Translations under genes and position numbers: made by a program
Shown here: piece after piece, positions 7,747-15,984 of the stretch
Position numbering within the stretch: position 1 is the first letter of the stretch
How the letters are laid out: each line of letters opens with the position of its first letter
Source of the DNA: Kroppenstedtia eburnea
GTDB lineage: Bacteria; Bacillota; Bacilli; Thermoactinomycetales; DSM-45169
Length of the DNA stretch: 64,000 nt
Direction of reading: 5' to 3'
Assembly: GCF_013282215.1 (NCBI RefSeq)
Contig: NZ_CP048103.1
Coordinates: forward strand, 2,418,001 to 2,482,000
Notes under the pieces: generated by a model
Seen by the model: the letters and a program-made list of their open reading frames with translations, nothing else
What the model was told of the DNA's origin: nothing
Databases searched by the model: none

Positions 7747-9396
7747 TCAGGAGCCCAACAAGTTTATGATCACCTGATAATTCAGGCTGGGAACGATCTC
7801 CATGGAATAGGGGATTTCCACCCGTTCCCATTGTTTATGTGCATCCATCCCATAGGGGCCGATGTTGACCGCCGGAACATCCAGTGCCTGAATGGTGTCC
7901 ACATCCATCCGATGTTTGGTGCCCCAGGCGGGCATATTTTTTTCCAGGGAAGTGATTCCTTCCCGGTCGTCACTGATCGCCACAAAGCTCATATCGGAGA
8001 TATAAGGGAAAAAGTTGCGGACTTGAATCGGATGCTCACATTGGGGCTGGATCCTTTGGACTGCCGACCGCACCGCCCGGATCAACCGCCGATCCCGGCT
8101 CTCCTTTTCGTTCAGCACAATTCGCGGGATGTAGATGGATGCGTAAAAGAGGATCACCGCCGGACTTTTCTCTTCGTCCCAGGACCAACACTCTTCCACC
8201 ATCTTGCGGCAGTAATCCCGGAGGTCCAATTCCTCTTCGTTCAAGAGATTCATGGCAAAAACCCGCATACTCTCCTCAAACTCGCTTCCGTACAGGGCAC
8301 GGCACCGATTGTATAACTCCTCATAGGTAAACACCCGGGGCTTCCACTCCTGAGGGCGCAGGGGGTCTCCCGTCCGTTGGCAATAGCGGAGATAGCGGTC
8401 CCGATATCGTTCCCAGGCGGCATCCACCGCTTCCACTGCCACCTCTTTCAGCTTTTCCAGCACCTCTTTGGGAGACATGCTGTGGACAAAGAAATTGTAA
8501 TAAACCAAGGCGGAAATCGGGGTTTGCACATCGTATCGGGACTTGAGATCCGTCTGTTTCAGGGAAACCGGCGGAAGCGTCATTTCCCCGTACATCTCAT
8601 CACAAAAGTCCGGATTGTAGTCCAGATGCCGGGTCAGCTCCGCGGCCACCAGATTGGGGTCAAATCCTTCAAAAGCCTGACCGACATGGGTCTCTTTTCC
8701 CGCGATGAAGAACGCCGGCAACAGCTTGCCCACGGTTCCCAGATAGACATAGCGGTTGGGGTCCCCTGCGAAACGGGGGGAAGTGTAATCGGCATTGATG
8801 GCGGCGATGTAGGAGAGATTCTCCTCCTCAGCCAAATGAAAAAAATCGGAGAGGGCGGACAAGATCCCTTGGGAGTTGTCTTCTTCGTCACATTCGGAGA
8901 GAAACAGGACATTGCCCTCCAATTCTTCCGGATGTTCGGCAAAATACCGGGTCAGCACCATATTGGCGGCCACCCCCGACTTCATGTCGACGGAACCCCG
9001 GCCACAGGCCCAATCGCCACTCTCCAAATCTTGTTGGACCCGTTCCGGAATTTTGGCCTCCTTCCACTTCTCCATCAATTCATCGGAGGTGAAAGCCCAT
9101 CGTTTCCATTTTCCGTAATCCTCCACCCCCACGGTATCCATATGACCCATCAGAATCACCGTTTCATCAAATGAGGCATTCCCCCCCTTCACCAGCGCAA
9201 ACACGTTGTATCGCTCCCGTTCATCCCGATGGGTCTTCACCATGCGAAGATGATCCGGGTGTTCCCGGAAATAGGGAAGTTCACTGAAGTAATCATAGAT
9301 GCGGTAAGCGATGTCTCTCTCTCCGATCGTTCCGTTGATGCTGGGATGACGCACCAGGTCCTTGGTCAGTTCCAACACTTCCTCTTTCCAGCGCAT
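7747..9396 (-). CDS. M20-family peptidase, RocB-like (arginine utilisation protein)
   Basis: 549 residues from ATG 9396, preceded by GGGGGGAG. Motifs of the zinc M20 family are LMGHMDTVG (His and Asp ligands), CGRGSVDMKSG (Asp ligand) and LFLSECDEEDN (Glu pair); YLGTVGKLLPAFFIAGKETHVG belongs to the dimerisation region. The large size and C-terminal extension with PAVNIGPYGMDAHKQWERVE are typical of RocB, a protein tied to arginine or ornithine breakdown in Bacillus but without an established reaction. It is monocistronic here, with no roc genes next to it. Confidence 0.85.
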   Translation of the reverse strand: MRWKEEVLELTKDLVRHPSINGTIGERDIAYRIYDYFSELPYFREHPDHLRMVKTHRDERERYNVFALVKGGNASFDETVILMGHMDTVGVEDYGKWKRWAFTSDELMEKWKEAKIPERVQQDLESGDWACGRGSVDMKSGVAANMVLTRYFAEHPEELEGNVLFLSECDEEDNSQGILSALSDFFHLAEEENLSYIAAINADYTSPRFAGDPNRYVYLGTVGKLLPAFFIAGKETHVGQAFEGFDPNLVAAELTRHLDYNPDFCDEMYGEMTLPPVSLKQTDLKSRYDVQTPISALVYYNFFVHSMSPKEVLEKLKEVAVEAVDAAWERYRDRYLRYCQRTGDPLRPQEWKPRVFTYEELYNRCRALYGSEFEESMRVFAMNLLNEEELDLRDYCRKMVEECWSWDEEKSPAVILFYASIYIPRIVLNEKESRDRRLIRAVRSAVQRIQPQCEHPIQVRNFFPYISDMSFVAISDDREGITSLEKNMPAWGTKHRMDVDTIQALDVPAVNIGPYGMDAHKQWERVEIPYSMEIVPSLNYQVIINLLGS

Positions 9397-9466
9397 CCCG
9401 CTCCCCCCTATTGGTAAATAATTCAGAAAACCGTCCGGACACCCGCCCATCACAGGGCAGGTGCCA

Positions 9467-10663
9467 TCAGAAATAAGTGAACTCCTCTTTCATTGTCTCC
9501 CGGTTAAAGGTGACACATTCAGTCGCTTCCACCGCGTCCCGAACCAGTCTCTCCACATCCAATGCGGCCTCCAGCTCCCGGGAACGCTCCACTCCGGGAC
9601 GGGTGACCGGAGACTTCGGCTGAAACACCGTGCAGCAATCCTCATAGGGGAGGATCGACGTTTCATACGTGCCGATTCCCCGGGAAACCTTCATGATCTC
9701 CTGTTTGTCCATACCGACCAGCGGACGGAGAATCGGCATCCGGGTCACATCATTGATGGCATTCATGCTCTCCAGGGTTTGGCTGGCCACCTGCCCCAGA
9801 CTTTCCCCGGTCACCAGGGCGAGGGCTCCGTTTCTCCAGGCCAGCTCCTCGGAGATGCGAACCATGAACCTGCGCATGATGGTGATCATGTAGGAGGAAG
9901 GGCACTTCTCCCGGATCTGCGTCTGAATCTCGGTGAAGGGAACGACATGAAGACGGATCTTGCCCGCGTATCGGGTCAGGATCTGCGCCAGATCCTCCAC
10001 TTTTTGCCGGGCCCGTTCACTGGTGAAGGGGTAGCTGTGGAAATGGACCGCTTCCAGGGCCGCCCCCCGTTTCAGCACATAATAGGCCGCCACCGGACTG
10101 TCGATCCCCCCGGACAACATCAGCATCACCCGGCCGCTGCTGCCCACGGGAAGTCCACCCGGGCCGGAGAGATCCCGTCCGTAAAGATAGGTTCCCTCCC
10201 GTCGCACTTCCACCCGCAGGGCCAATTCCGGCTGATGGACATCCACCCGGATTCCCTCGCTGTTTTTTAAGATATGGCTGCCCAGAAGATGATTGATCTC
10301 CTGGGAGGTGTGGGGGAACCCTTTCCAGGCCCGTTTGGCGATCACCTTGAAGGTGCGGGGACGGGGTTCCAAACCCTGCACCAACTCCAGTGCCGCCTCC
10401 CGGATTTTATCCAGGTCGGACTCCACCTCGGTAGCCGGGGAGATGCCGACCACTCCGAACACTTCCCGCAGCTCTTCCACCACCGGCTCCATCGGTTGCC
10501 CGTTCAATTCGACAAACATCCGGCCAAAGGTCTTCTTCACCTTGATCCCGGCAAAGGAACTCAGTTTTTCCCGGATATTCTGGATCAACCGATTTTCAAA
10601 TTGGTCGCGGTTCTTTCCTTTCAAAGCCAATTCCCCGTAACGGATCAGAATCAGACCGCTCAT
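9467..10663 (-). CDS. thiI: tRNA 4-thiouridine synthetase ThiI
   Basis: 398 residues, the Bacillus-type length without a C-terminal rhodanese domain. The N-terminus MSGLILIRYGELALKGKNR opens the ferredoxin-like/THUMP RNA-binding part (about 1-170). The PP-loop SGGIDSPVAAYYVLKRG (about 185-200) binds ATP and adenylates U8 of tRNA. It receives sulfur from a cysteine desulfurase, whose gene directly precedes it and overlaps it by 4 bp (ATGA type). The ThiI products are 4-thiouridine in tRNA and possibly sulfur for thiamine synthesis. Confidence 0.95.
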   Translation of the reverse strand: MSGLILIRYGELALKGKNRDQFENRLIQNIREKLSSFAGIKVKKTFGRMFVELNGQPMEPVVEELREVFGVVGISPATEVESDLDKIREAALELVQGLEPRPRTFKVIAKRAWKGFPHTSQEINHLLGSHILKNSEGIRVDVHQPELALRVEVRREGTYLYGRDLSGPGGLPVGSSGRVMLMLSGGIDSPVAAYYVLKRGAALEAVHFHSYPFTSERARQKVEDLAQILTRYAGKIRLHVVPFTEIQTQIREKCPSSYMITIMRRFMVRISEELAWRNGALALVTGESLGQVASQTLESMNAINDVTRMPILRPLVGMDKQEIMKVSRGIGTYETSILPYEDCCTVFQPKSPVTRPGVERSRELEAALDVERLVRDAVEATECVTFNRETMKEEFTYF

Positions 10664-11832
10664 TTGGACACCCCTTTCATCACATGCTGCAACTTCGGGA
10701 TCACTTCAGTGAAAGCGTCGATGCATTGGCGGATCTCTTCCCGGGTGGTGGTCCATCCCATGCTGATCCGGATCCCACCCAGCGCCGCCTCATCACTGAG
10801 TCCCATCGCCTTCAATACGGAGCTGGGTTTTTCCCCCTTGGAAGAACAGGCCGATTTGCTGGAAACATAGATCCCCTTTTCCTCCAGGGCATGGACGATC
10901 ACTTCCGATTTCAACCCGGGAAAGGAGAGGCTGAGGATGTGCGGGGCTCCCCCCTCCGCCGACCGGTCCCCATTGATCCTCAGATCGTCGAGAGAGGAAG
11001 TCAGCGCTTCGATCATCTCCCCCTTCCAACGGAGCCAGCGGGGAACCGCTTCCCCGCGTCTCGCTTCCGCCAGGATGGCCGCTTTGGCAAATCCGGCGAT
11101 ACCGGAAACATTTTGGGTTCCGGACCGGAAACCCTCCTCCTGCCCGCCTCCCGTCAACAGCGGGGAGAGGGTGACTCCCTTGCGGATGTAAAGAGCGCCC
11201 ACACCCTTGGGTCCATGGAATTTGTGGGCAGAGAGGCTCATCAGATCCACGCCCCATTCCCGGGGTCGGAGCTCGCATTTTCCGAAGGCTTGCACTGCGT
11301 CCACATGGAAAAAAGCTTTCGGGTATCGGCTGACGATCCGGCCGATCTCCGGAATCGGCTGGATCGTTCCCACCTCATTGTTCGTATGCATGACAGAGAC
11401 CAACACCGTCTCCTCCGTCATGGCCGCTTCCACATCTTGCGGCCGGACCCGCCCCGCTTCATCCACAGGGAGCCGGGTCACCTTCCACCCCATCATCTCC
11501 AACTGGTGGCAGACTTCCAGGACGGCGGCATGTTCCACCTGGGTGGTGATCAGGTGTCGCCCCCGGTTGCGATGCTGTATGGCCACCCCTTTGATGGCCA
11601 TGTTGTTGGCTTCCGTCCCCCCCGAAGTGAAGACCAGGCTCCCGGGGGAAACCCCCAAGATTCGGGCCGTGGCTTCCCTCGCCTGCTTCAGGAGCCGCTC
11701 CGCTTTTCCGCCCCATCCATGCAGGGAAGAGGGATTTCCGTATACATTCTCCATCACGTCGGCCACCACCCGGATCACTTCCGGGTCCGGCCGCGTCGTC
11801 GCACTGTTATCCAGATATACCATACCGTTCAT
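10660..11832 (-). CDS. Cysteine desulfurase partner of ThiI (NifS/NifZ-like)
   Basis: 390 residues. The N-terminus MVYLDNSATTRPDPEVI (from about residue 4) and the PLP lysine motif SLSAHKFHGPKGVGALY mark a class V aminotransferase fold. The mobile Cys loop SSKSACSSKGEKPSSVL carries the sulfur-accepting cysteine. It removes sulfur from L-cysteine as a persulfide. Overlap with thiI shows that it is the dedicated donor for 4-thiouridine, as NifZ is in Bacillus subtilis. The start ATG 11832 is the first of two close Met codons (MNGMVYLDNS). Confidence 0.93.
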   Translation of the reverse strand: MNGMVYLDNSATTRPDPEVIRVVADVMENVYGNPSSLHGWGGKAERLLKQAREATARILGVSPGSLVFTSGGTEANNMAIKGVAIQHRNRGRHLITTQVEHAAVLEVCHQLEMMGWKVTRLPVDEAGRVRPQDVEAAMTEETVLVSVMHTNNEVGTIQPIPEIGRIVSRYPKAFFHVDAVQAFGKCELRPREWGVDLMSLSAHKFHGPKGVGALYIRKGVTLSPLLTGGGQEEGFRSGTQNVSGIAGFAKAAILAEARRGEAVPRWLRWKGEMIEALTSSLDDLRINGDRSAEGGAPHILSLSFPGLKSEVIVHALEEKGIYVSSKSACSSKGEKPSSVLKAMGLSDEAALGGIRISMGWTTTREEIRQCIDAFTEVIPKLQHVMKGVSK

Positions 11833-11920
11833 CCTTTGATCACACGATTGAGATTCCGACCCTCATCATATCACAGGAGTCCTCGTCATAAAAAGAAATC
11901 CCGACGTGTCTAATAGGAGC

Positions 11921-12255
11921 ATCGTGATTTATGCGTTCATGTACGGTCGGGATTGGGTTTCACATTCCGCTTCGTTGTTCTGACGAGCCAAAGGCGCTCC
12001 ATGTAAAACCCAACCCTCCCTGCATAGCGAGACCGGGGGCGATAGCCCCCTGGCGAGACTTGTACTGGTGAGTGCATAGCGAGACCGGGGGCGATAGCCC
12101 CCTGGCGAGACTTGTACTGGTGAGTGCATAGCGAGACCGGGGGCGATAGCCCCCTGGCGAGACTTGTACTGGTGAGTGCATAGCGAGACCGGGGGCGATA
12201 GCCCCTGGCGAGACTTGTGCCCTATGGGTGGTGACTTTTTCACCACACTTATAGG
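11921..12255. repeat. Interspersed repeat R2 with tandem 52-bp units
   Basis: The left arm (TCGTGATTTATGCGTTCATG, then GGTCGGGATTGGGTTTCACA) runs to about 12021. Four tandem units follow, beginning GCATAGCGAGACCGG at 12022, 12074, 12126 and 12178, so the period is exactly 52 bp. Each unit holds a GGGGGC-GATA-GCCCCC hairpin; the last unit has lost one C and passes into the right arm (GACTTGTGCCCTATGGG, then TTTTTCACCACACTT). The whole 490-base gap between nifS and the next gene holds this element and a terminator; no gene is seen. Confidence 0.82.
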
Positions 12256-12278
12256 AGTATACCCGCAATGGTCTACAC

Positions 12279-12316
12279 AAAAAACCGGCTGTCTCCACGG
12301 AGAAAACCGGTTTTTT
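12279..12316. terminator. Bidirectional intrinsic terminator
   Basis: AAAAAACCGG and CCGGTTTTTT flank an 18-base loop, giving a T-run in both directions. It lies downstream of the broken DinB gene on the minus strand. Confidence 0.75.
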
Positions 12317-12324
12317 CACATTGC

Positions 12325-12756
12325 CTACATCTCACTTCGTAACACCTCGATCTGTGCCCGATGATGGTCGTCATGATCCGCCAGCCCCCGGATATACTCA
12401 GTCAGGGTCAGGGAGCGGGCACCGATGGTGAAGGGCACTTCCCACCGTGGCTCCGGAATAGCCTCCAAAGATTGCACCCACGCTGCACGCGCCTCACAAA
12501 AGGCGGAGATGATTTCTTCCCTGGATGCCTCGGAGCGGGCTCATTGGGAGGCACGTTCGTCCTCCACTCCCCCTGGCAGCGGGCACCGTCTCACCCGGCT
12601 GAAGTTGCCCCAGCCGCTCTTCGATCAGGTACCGGTCCCGGAAAACCAGATGAGGCACAACTTCCGCCGGGGTTTCCACCACAGCCTCTCCGACATGCCT
12701 TCCAGGGAGCGGGCGTAATCGCCCATTTGCCGGAATCGGTACAAGCTTTCCTTCAC
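12325..12756 (-). pseudogene. Broken DinB-like gene
   Basis: The reading frame is split over three frames. It opens at GTG 12756, overlapping the lacI stop by 4 bp, with KESLYRFRQMGDYARSLEGM. It continues in a second frame with ETPAEVVPHLVFRDRYLIEE and in a third with REEIISAFCEARAAWVQSLE up to HHRAQIEVLRSEM and a stop at 12325-12327. The third part has the HxxxH-like DHDDHHRAQIE typical of the DinB/YfiT four-helix metal-binding fold. At least two frameshifts are needed, near 12690 and near 12540-12560. Intact relatives bind a metal and some are thiol-S-transferases; this copy should be inactive unless the breaks are sequencing errors. Confidence 0.75.
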
Positions 12757-13790
12757 TGCTTTTCCGTCTTCCCCCCTTGTCGGAGAGAGGATTGGCGCAC
12801 TTTCAGTTCGGCAGGGAGCAGGATTTCTTTTCCTGGGCGAAGTTTTTCGCGATTCTCCAGTCCCTGCAGCAACAGCTCCATCGCTTCCGCCCCCAGTTCA
12901 TAGGAGAGGATACGGACACTGGTCAAGGGGGGATGGGTATGGGTCATCATCGGTGTGTCGTTAAACCCGACGATCCCCAGTTCTTCCGGCACCCGCAGTC
13001 CCATGTGGTCAGCGAAGCGGAGCGCCCCCAGGGCGAACAGGTCGTCGGAAGCCAACACCGCATCAAAGTCGACCCCGGCTTCCCACATCCGGCACAATGC
13101 CGCAAAACCGGCTTCCTCGGAAAAATCCGTCTCCACAATCCGCTTCGATTCCACCGGAAGTTCAGCTTCCACCAGGGCTTTTTCATAACCTTGACCACGG
13201 TCCAAGCTGACTACGAGATCGCGGGGTCCGCTGATAAAGGCGATCTTGCGGTAGCCTTGCTCCAACAGGTGTTTCGTGGCCCGGCGGGAGGCCTCCACAT
13301 TGTCATTGTTGACCGACAACACCGGGGCTCCGGCACTGCGTCCGATCACCACGAAGGGGGTCTTCTCCCGGATCAATACGTCAATCACTTCATCCTGCAC
13401 CCGGGAAGTGGAGATAATCATTCCATCCACCCGGCGCTCCCGGATCAGTTGCAGACACTTCTTCTTTTCGTCCTGTTCATCGAGACTGATGGAGAGCAGA
13501 ATATCGTGATCCCACCTCTGGGCCGTCGCCGACATGCCCCGGAGCACTTCGGAGAAAAAGGGGTTGGAAAAAGCCTGGTCCGCCCGTCGGGACAGGGTGA
13601 ACCCGACGGTTCGTGTCCGGCTGCGGACGAGACTGCGGGCGATGGCATTGGGAACATAATTCACCTCATTCATCGCCCGCCGCACCCGTTCTTTGGTCCG
13701 CTCACTGATTCGGTCGCTGCCGGCGATCACCCGGGAAACGGTGGAGGGGGAAACCCCCGCCAGTTTGGCGACATCTTTGATCGTGGCCAT
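12753..13790 (-). CDS. LacI-family transcriptional regulator, probably of maltodextrin genes
   Basis: 345 residues from ATG 13790 (AGGAG nine bases upstream); a second ATG at 13796 is too close to the ribosome-binding site. Residues 2-50 are the LacI helix-turn-helix and hinge helix (ATIKDVAKLAGVSPSTVSRV, then YVPNAIARSLVR). The rest is a periplasmic-binding-protein-like sugar sensor. A LacI-type operator lies right after its own -10 box, and the same operator placement occurs before the maltose-binding-protein gene at 27.4 kb, so it is the likely local repressor of the maltodextrin operon and of itself. It is called MalR-like on this basis only. Confidence 0.88.
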   Translation of the reverse strand: MATIKDVAKLAGVSPSTVSRVIAGSDRISERTKERVRRAMNEVNYVPNAIARSLVRSRTRTVGFTLSRRADQAFSNPFFSEVLRGMSATAQRWDHDILLSISLDEQDEKKKCLQLIRERRVDGMIISTSRVQDEVIDVLIREKTPFVVIGRSAGAPVLSVNNDNVEASRRATKHLLEQGYRKIAFISGPRDLVVSLDRGQGYEKALVEAELPVESKRIVETDFSEEAGFAALCRMWEAGVDFDAVLASDDLFALGALRFADHMGLRVPEELGIVGFNDTPMMTHTHPPLTSVRILSYELGAEAMELLLQGLENREKLRPGKEILLPAELKVRQSSLRQGGKTEKQ

Positions 13791-13837
13791 GATCATTTGC
13801 TCCTCTTTTTCCTGGGATGTATGGAGATGTAAATGAA

Positions 13838-13864
13838 GCGCAAACGTTTTCCGCCTCCATTATA
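13838..13864 (-). promoter_or_regulatory. -10 box and LacI operator of the lacI gene
   Basis: On the minus strand TATAAT (13859-13864) is followed after about 6 bp by GGAAAACGTTTGCGC (around 13838-13852), an imperfect GCAAACGTTTGC-type LacI operator. The placement over the start site suggests autorepression. The -35 region is weak. Confidence 0.55.
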
Positions 13865-13906
13865 CCGGATTATCCATCTACCTTCCTTCCCCGTCCGCCA
13901 CTGGGG

Positions 13907-13912
13907 TATAAT
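13907..13912 (+). promoter_or_regulatory. -10 box of selD
   Basis: A perfect TATAAT lies 30 bp before the selD start. No good -35 box is found at 16-18 bp upstream. Confidence 0.4.
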
Positions 13913-13942
13913 AGACGGAAATGCTGCCCCGGAGGTGAAGAG

Positions 13943-14995
13943 ATGAAAGAACGGGATGAGATCCGCTTGACCCAACTTTCCGCCAAGGCGGGGTGAGGTT
14001 GCAAAATCGGTCCTTCGGACCTGGCGCAGGTTCTGCGTCATTTACCCCGTGACCAGGAACACCCGGAAGTGCTGGTGGGCCTGTCGGAACCGGACGATGC
14101 CGGTGTGGTCCGGATCGATGATGAGACGGCCCTGGTCCAGACGGTGGATTTCTTCACTCCCGTCGTGGACGATCCATACGCCTTCGGACAGATCGCTGCC
14201 GCCAACAGTCTGAGCGATGTCTACGCCATGGGGGCGCGACCGATCACCGCCCTGAACATCGTGGGTTTCTCCGTCTCCAAGCTGGATGCCTCCCTCCTGG
14301 CCGATATCCTGCGGGGAGCCGCCGACAAGGTGAAGGAAGCCGGGGCTGCGATTATCGGCGGCCATTCCATCGACGACCCGGAGCCCAAGTTCGGCTTGTC
14401 CGTCACCGGAAGGGTCCATCCGGACCAAATCTGGCGCAAGGGCGGCGCCCGCCCCGGTGACCGGCTTCTCCTGACCAAACCTGTCGGAGTCGGAATCCAC
14501 ACCACCGGCATCAAACGGAACCAGGTCACTGATGAAGAGATTGAACGGGTCACCCAAGTGATGGCCACCCTGAACCGGGTGGCCGCAGAGACCCTGTTCG
14601 ACTACGATGTCCATGCCTGCACCGACGTCACCGGGTTTGGCCTTTTGGGGCACGCCTCGGAGATGAGCCGGGCTGGCTGTGTCGGCTTTGAGATCGAGGC
14701 CGGGGCCGTACCGGTCCTCCCCCGCACCGACAAACTGGCCCAACAGGGCATCGTCCCCGGCGGTACCCGGGCCAACGCCCGCCATCTGGAAAATTGCCTC
14801 CTGCTGGAGGAGACGGTGAGTGACACCCTGCACACCATCCTGTGCGACGCCGTCACCTCCGGCGGCCTCCTCGCCGCCCTCCCGGAGGAACAAGCCGAGG
14901 AAGCCCTGGCCTCCCTCCATCGCAACGGCGTAAACGATGCCCGCATCATCGGCCGCGTCACTGAGGAACACCCCGGCAAGATCCGGGTATATTGA
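13943..14995 (+). CDS. selD: Selenide, water dikinase SelD, itself a selenoprotein (in-frame UGA)
   Basis: 350 residues if UGA at codon 18 (13994-13996) is read as selenocysteine. The start ATG 13943 follows GGAGGTGAAG. The reading frame gives MKERDEIRLTQLSAKAG-U-GCKIGPSDLAQVL, which is the standard SelD glycine-rich N-terminus with Sec at the catalytic Cys/Sec site (Cys17 in E. coli). After the UGA the frame continues without a break through LGLL-type ATP-binding motifs: TVDFFTPVVDDPYAFGQIAA, then AAIIGGHSIDDPEPKFGLSV, DVTGFGLLGHASEM and GGTRANARHL. The enzyme makes selenophosphate from selenide and ATP. If translation is begun after the UGA, at GTG 14069, the protein would lack its active site, so that annotation would be wrong. 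The window also holds selA, selC and selB, which are needed to read this codon. Confidence 0.95.
13997..14042 (+). promoter_or_regulatory. Candidate bacterial SECIS element of selD
   Basis: Directly after the UGA two hairpins can form: GGTCC-TTC-GGACC, and GCGCAG-GTT-CTGCGT about 28-42 bases after the UGA. The second places an AGGUU-like loop within the usual distance for bacterial SECIS elements. Which of the two is bound by SelB cannot be told by eye. Confidence 0.45.
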
Positions 14996-15003
14996 GGCAA
15001 AGG

Positions 15004-15036
15004 CGAAGCCCCCACCGTTGATGGCCGGGGGCTTCG
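15004..15036 (+). terminator. Hairpin after selD
   Basis: CGAAGCCCCC and GGGGGCTTCG form a 10-bp stem 8 bp after the selD stop. There is no real T-run, so termination is probable but not certain. Confidence 0.6.
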
Positions 15037-15133
15037 TCGTGTGCGTCAAAGACAGTTCAGCAAACCCGGGAGGCCCGAAGAACCGTAACTGGGGCACTTG
15101 GCCTCCCTTTCATATTATCTGACCATGATCTTT

Positions 15134-15541
15134 CTACGAATTCGTCGCTTCGATCCACTTAGTGATAACTTCTGTCAGCTTTTCTTTCTTGGCTATCACA
15201 TCATTCATATCGGTAAATTTTATTATCGCTCTGTCATCAGCAACCCAATCCAACAGCTTTGTGGTGTCGGTGAACAAAGGTCCATTCCCGGAGTTATCTT
15301 TTACCTTGGCTCCACAGTGAAAGACCAGTCTGAAATATCCTCTGCCGTGCAGATTAAAAGTCACCCTGTCTTCATTTTCAAAACAAAAGCTCGGTGCATT
15401 CCATTTTATGTGCTCTGTCAGTCGTGGATCAGCGCTTAAAATGATTTTTCGTACTTCCTCAATTTCTTTCTTCAGGGGATGTTCAAGATTGTTCATATAT
15501 TCAACCACTTGTTGATGACCAGACAGATTCATCGATGACAT
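15134..15541 (-). CDS. DUF1801 (YdhG-like) domain protein
   Basis: 135 residues. The start ATG 15541 (MSSMNLSGHQQVVEYMNNLE) follows AAGGA; a longer start at 15565 has no site. The domain includes LKKEIEEVRKIILSADPRLT, then IKWNAPSFCFENEDRVTFNL and FHCGAKVKDNSG, and is shared with YdhG/Fra-like proteins that bind iron or act as chaperone-like folds. The function is not established. Its base composition is more AT-rich than the selD and selA genes at its sides, so it may have been acquired. Confidence 0.8.
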   Translation of the reverse strand: MSSMNLSGHQQVVEYMNNLEHPLKKEIEEVRKIILSADPRLTEHIKWNAPSFCFENEDRVTFNLHGRGYFRLVFHCGAKVKDNSGNGPLFTDTTKLLDWVADDRAIIKFTDMNDVIAKKEKLTEVITKWIEATNS

Positions 15542-15586
15542 ATCATTCCTTACTCCCTTCATCATTTTACTTTAATCCATATACAG

Positions 15587-15620
15587 CACCTTGTATCCCT
15601 TCTGGATACAGGTGTTTTTT
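15587..15620 (+). terminator. Stray terminator-like hairpin
   Basis: CACCTTGTATCC and GGATACAGGTG pair and are followed by seven T. No plus-strand gene lies directly upstream, so it appears to be left over from a rearrangement next to the GNAT remnant. Confidence 0.55.
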
Positions 15621-15626
15621 TCCTTT

Positions 15627-15854
15627 TTGCCGGAGTGTAAGGGTTTGGGAAATTTGTTGTTAAAAGAGGTGTTTGCTTGGGCTGAACAAAATCTGCTCAT
15701 AGAAAAAGTTTCCTTGGGTGTGTTCTCAACAAATCAGAGTGCGATCGTTTTATACAAGAATATGGGATTTGTTGAAGAAAGACGTAAAATCAAAGAATTC
15801 AAGCTAAACGACAATCAATATATTGATGATATTCTTATGTACAAATTTGTTTAG
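15627..15854 (+). pseudogene. C-terminal remnant of a GNAT acetyltransferase
   Basis: About 75 residues remain: GLGNLLLKEVFAWAEQNLLI, then VSLGVFSTNQSAIVLYKNMG and FVEERRKIKEF. This is the acetyl-CoA loop (here KGLGNLLL instead of RGxGxG) and the C-terminal half of the fold. The N-terminal half is absent; the sequence is preceded by a terminator hairpin and no ribosome-binding site. It is AT-rich like its DUF1801 neighbour. It is most likely a gene fragment. Confidence 0.7.
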
Positions 15855-15984
15855 GTTTATTTTACGTTCAGCAGTAAAGGGCCTGATACAGGCCCCCTCT
15901 CCAAACAACCAGTCGTTCTCTCTTTGCAGAGGAACTTACCATCGTCTATGATGAAAGTACCTTTGCACCGAGAGGTTGAACTCC

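Noticed and set aside
12022..12229. Tandem repeat array as a CRISPR
   Set aside because: Units of 52 bp follow each other without unique spacers, contain a hairpin core and lie within a dispersed repeat family. No cas genes are near.
11929..12319. Repeat-containing small proteins (SPVQVSPG-like repeats)
   Set aside because: They are translations of the tandem DNA units of repeat R2, have no ribosome-binding site, and the period of 52 bp is not a multiple of three.
14069..14995. selD starting at GTG 14069
   Set aside because: This would remove the glycine-rich catalytic segment. The frame upstream with UGA at codon 18 is the conserved SelD N-terminus.
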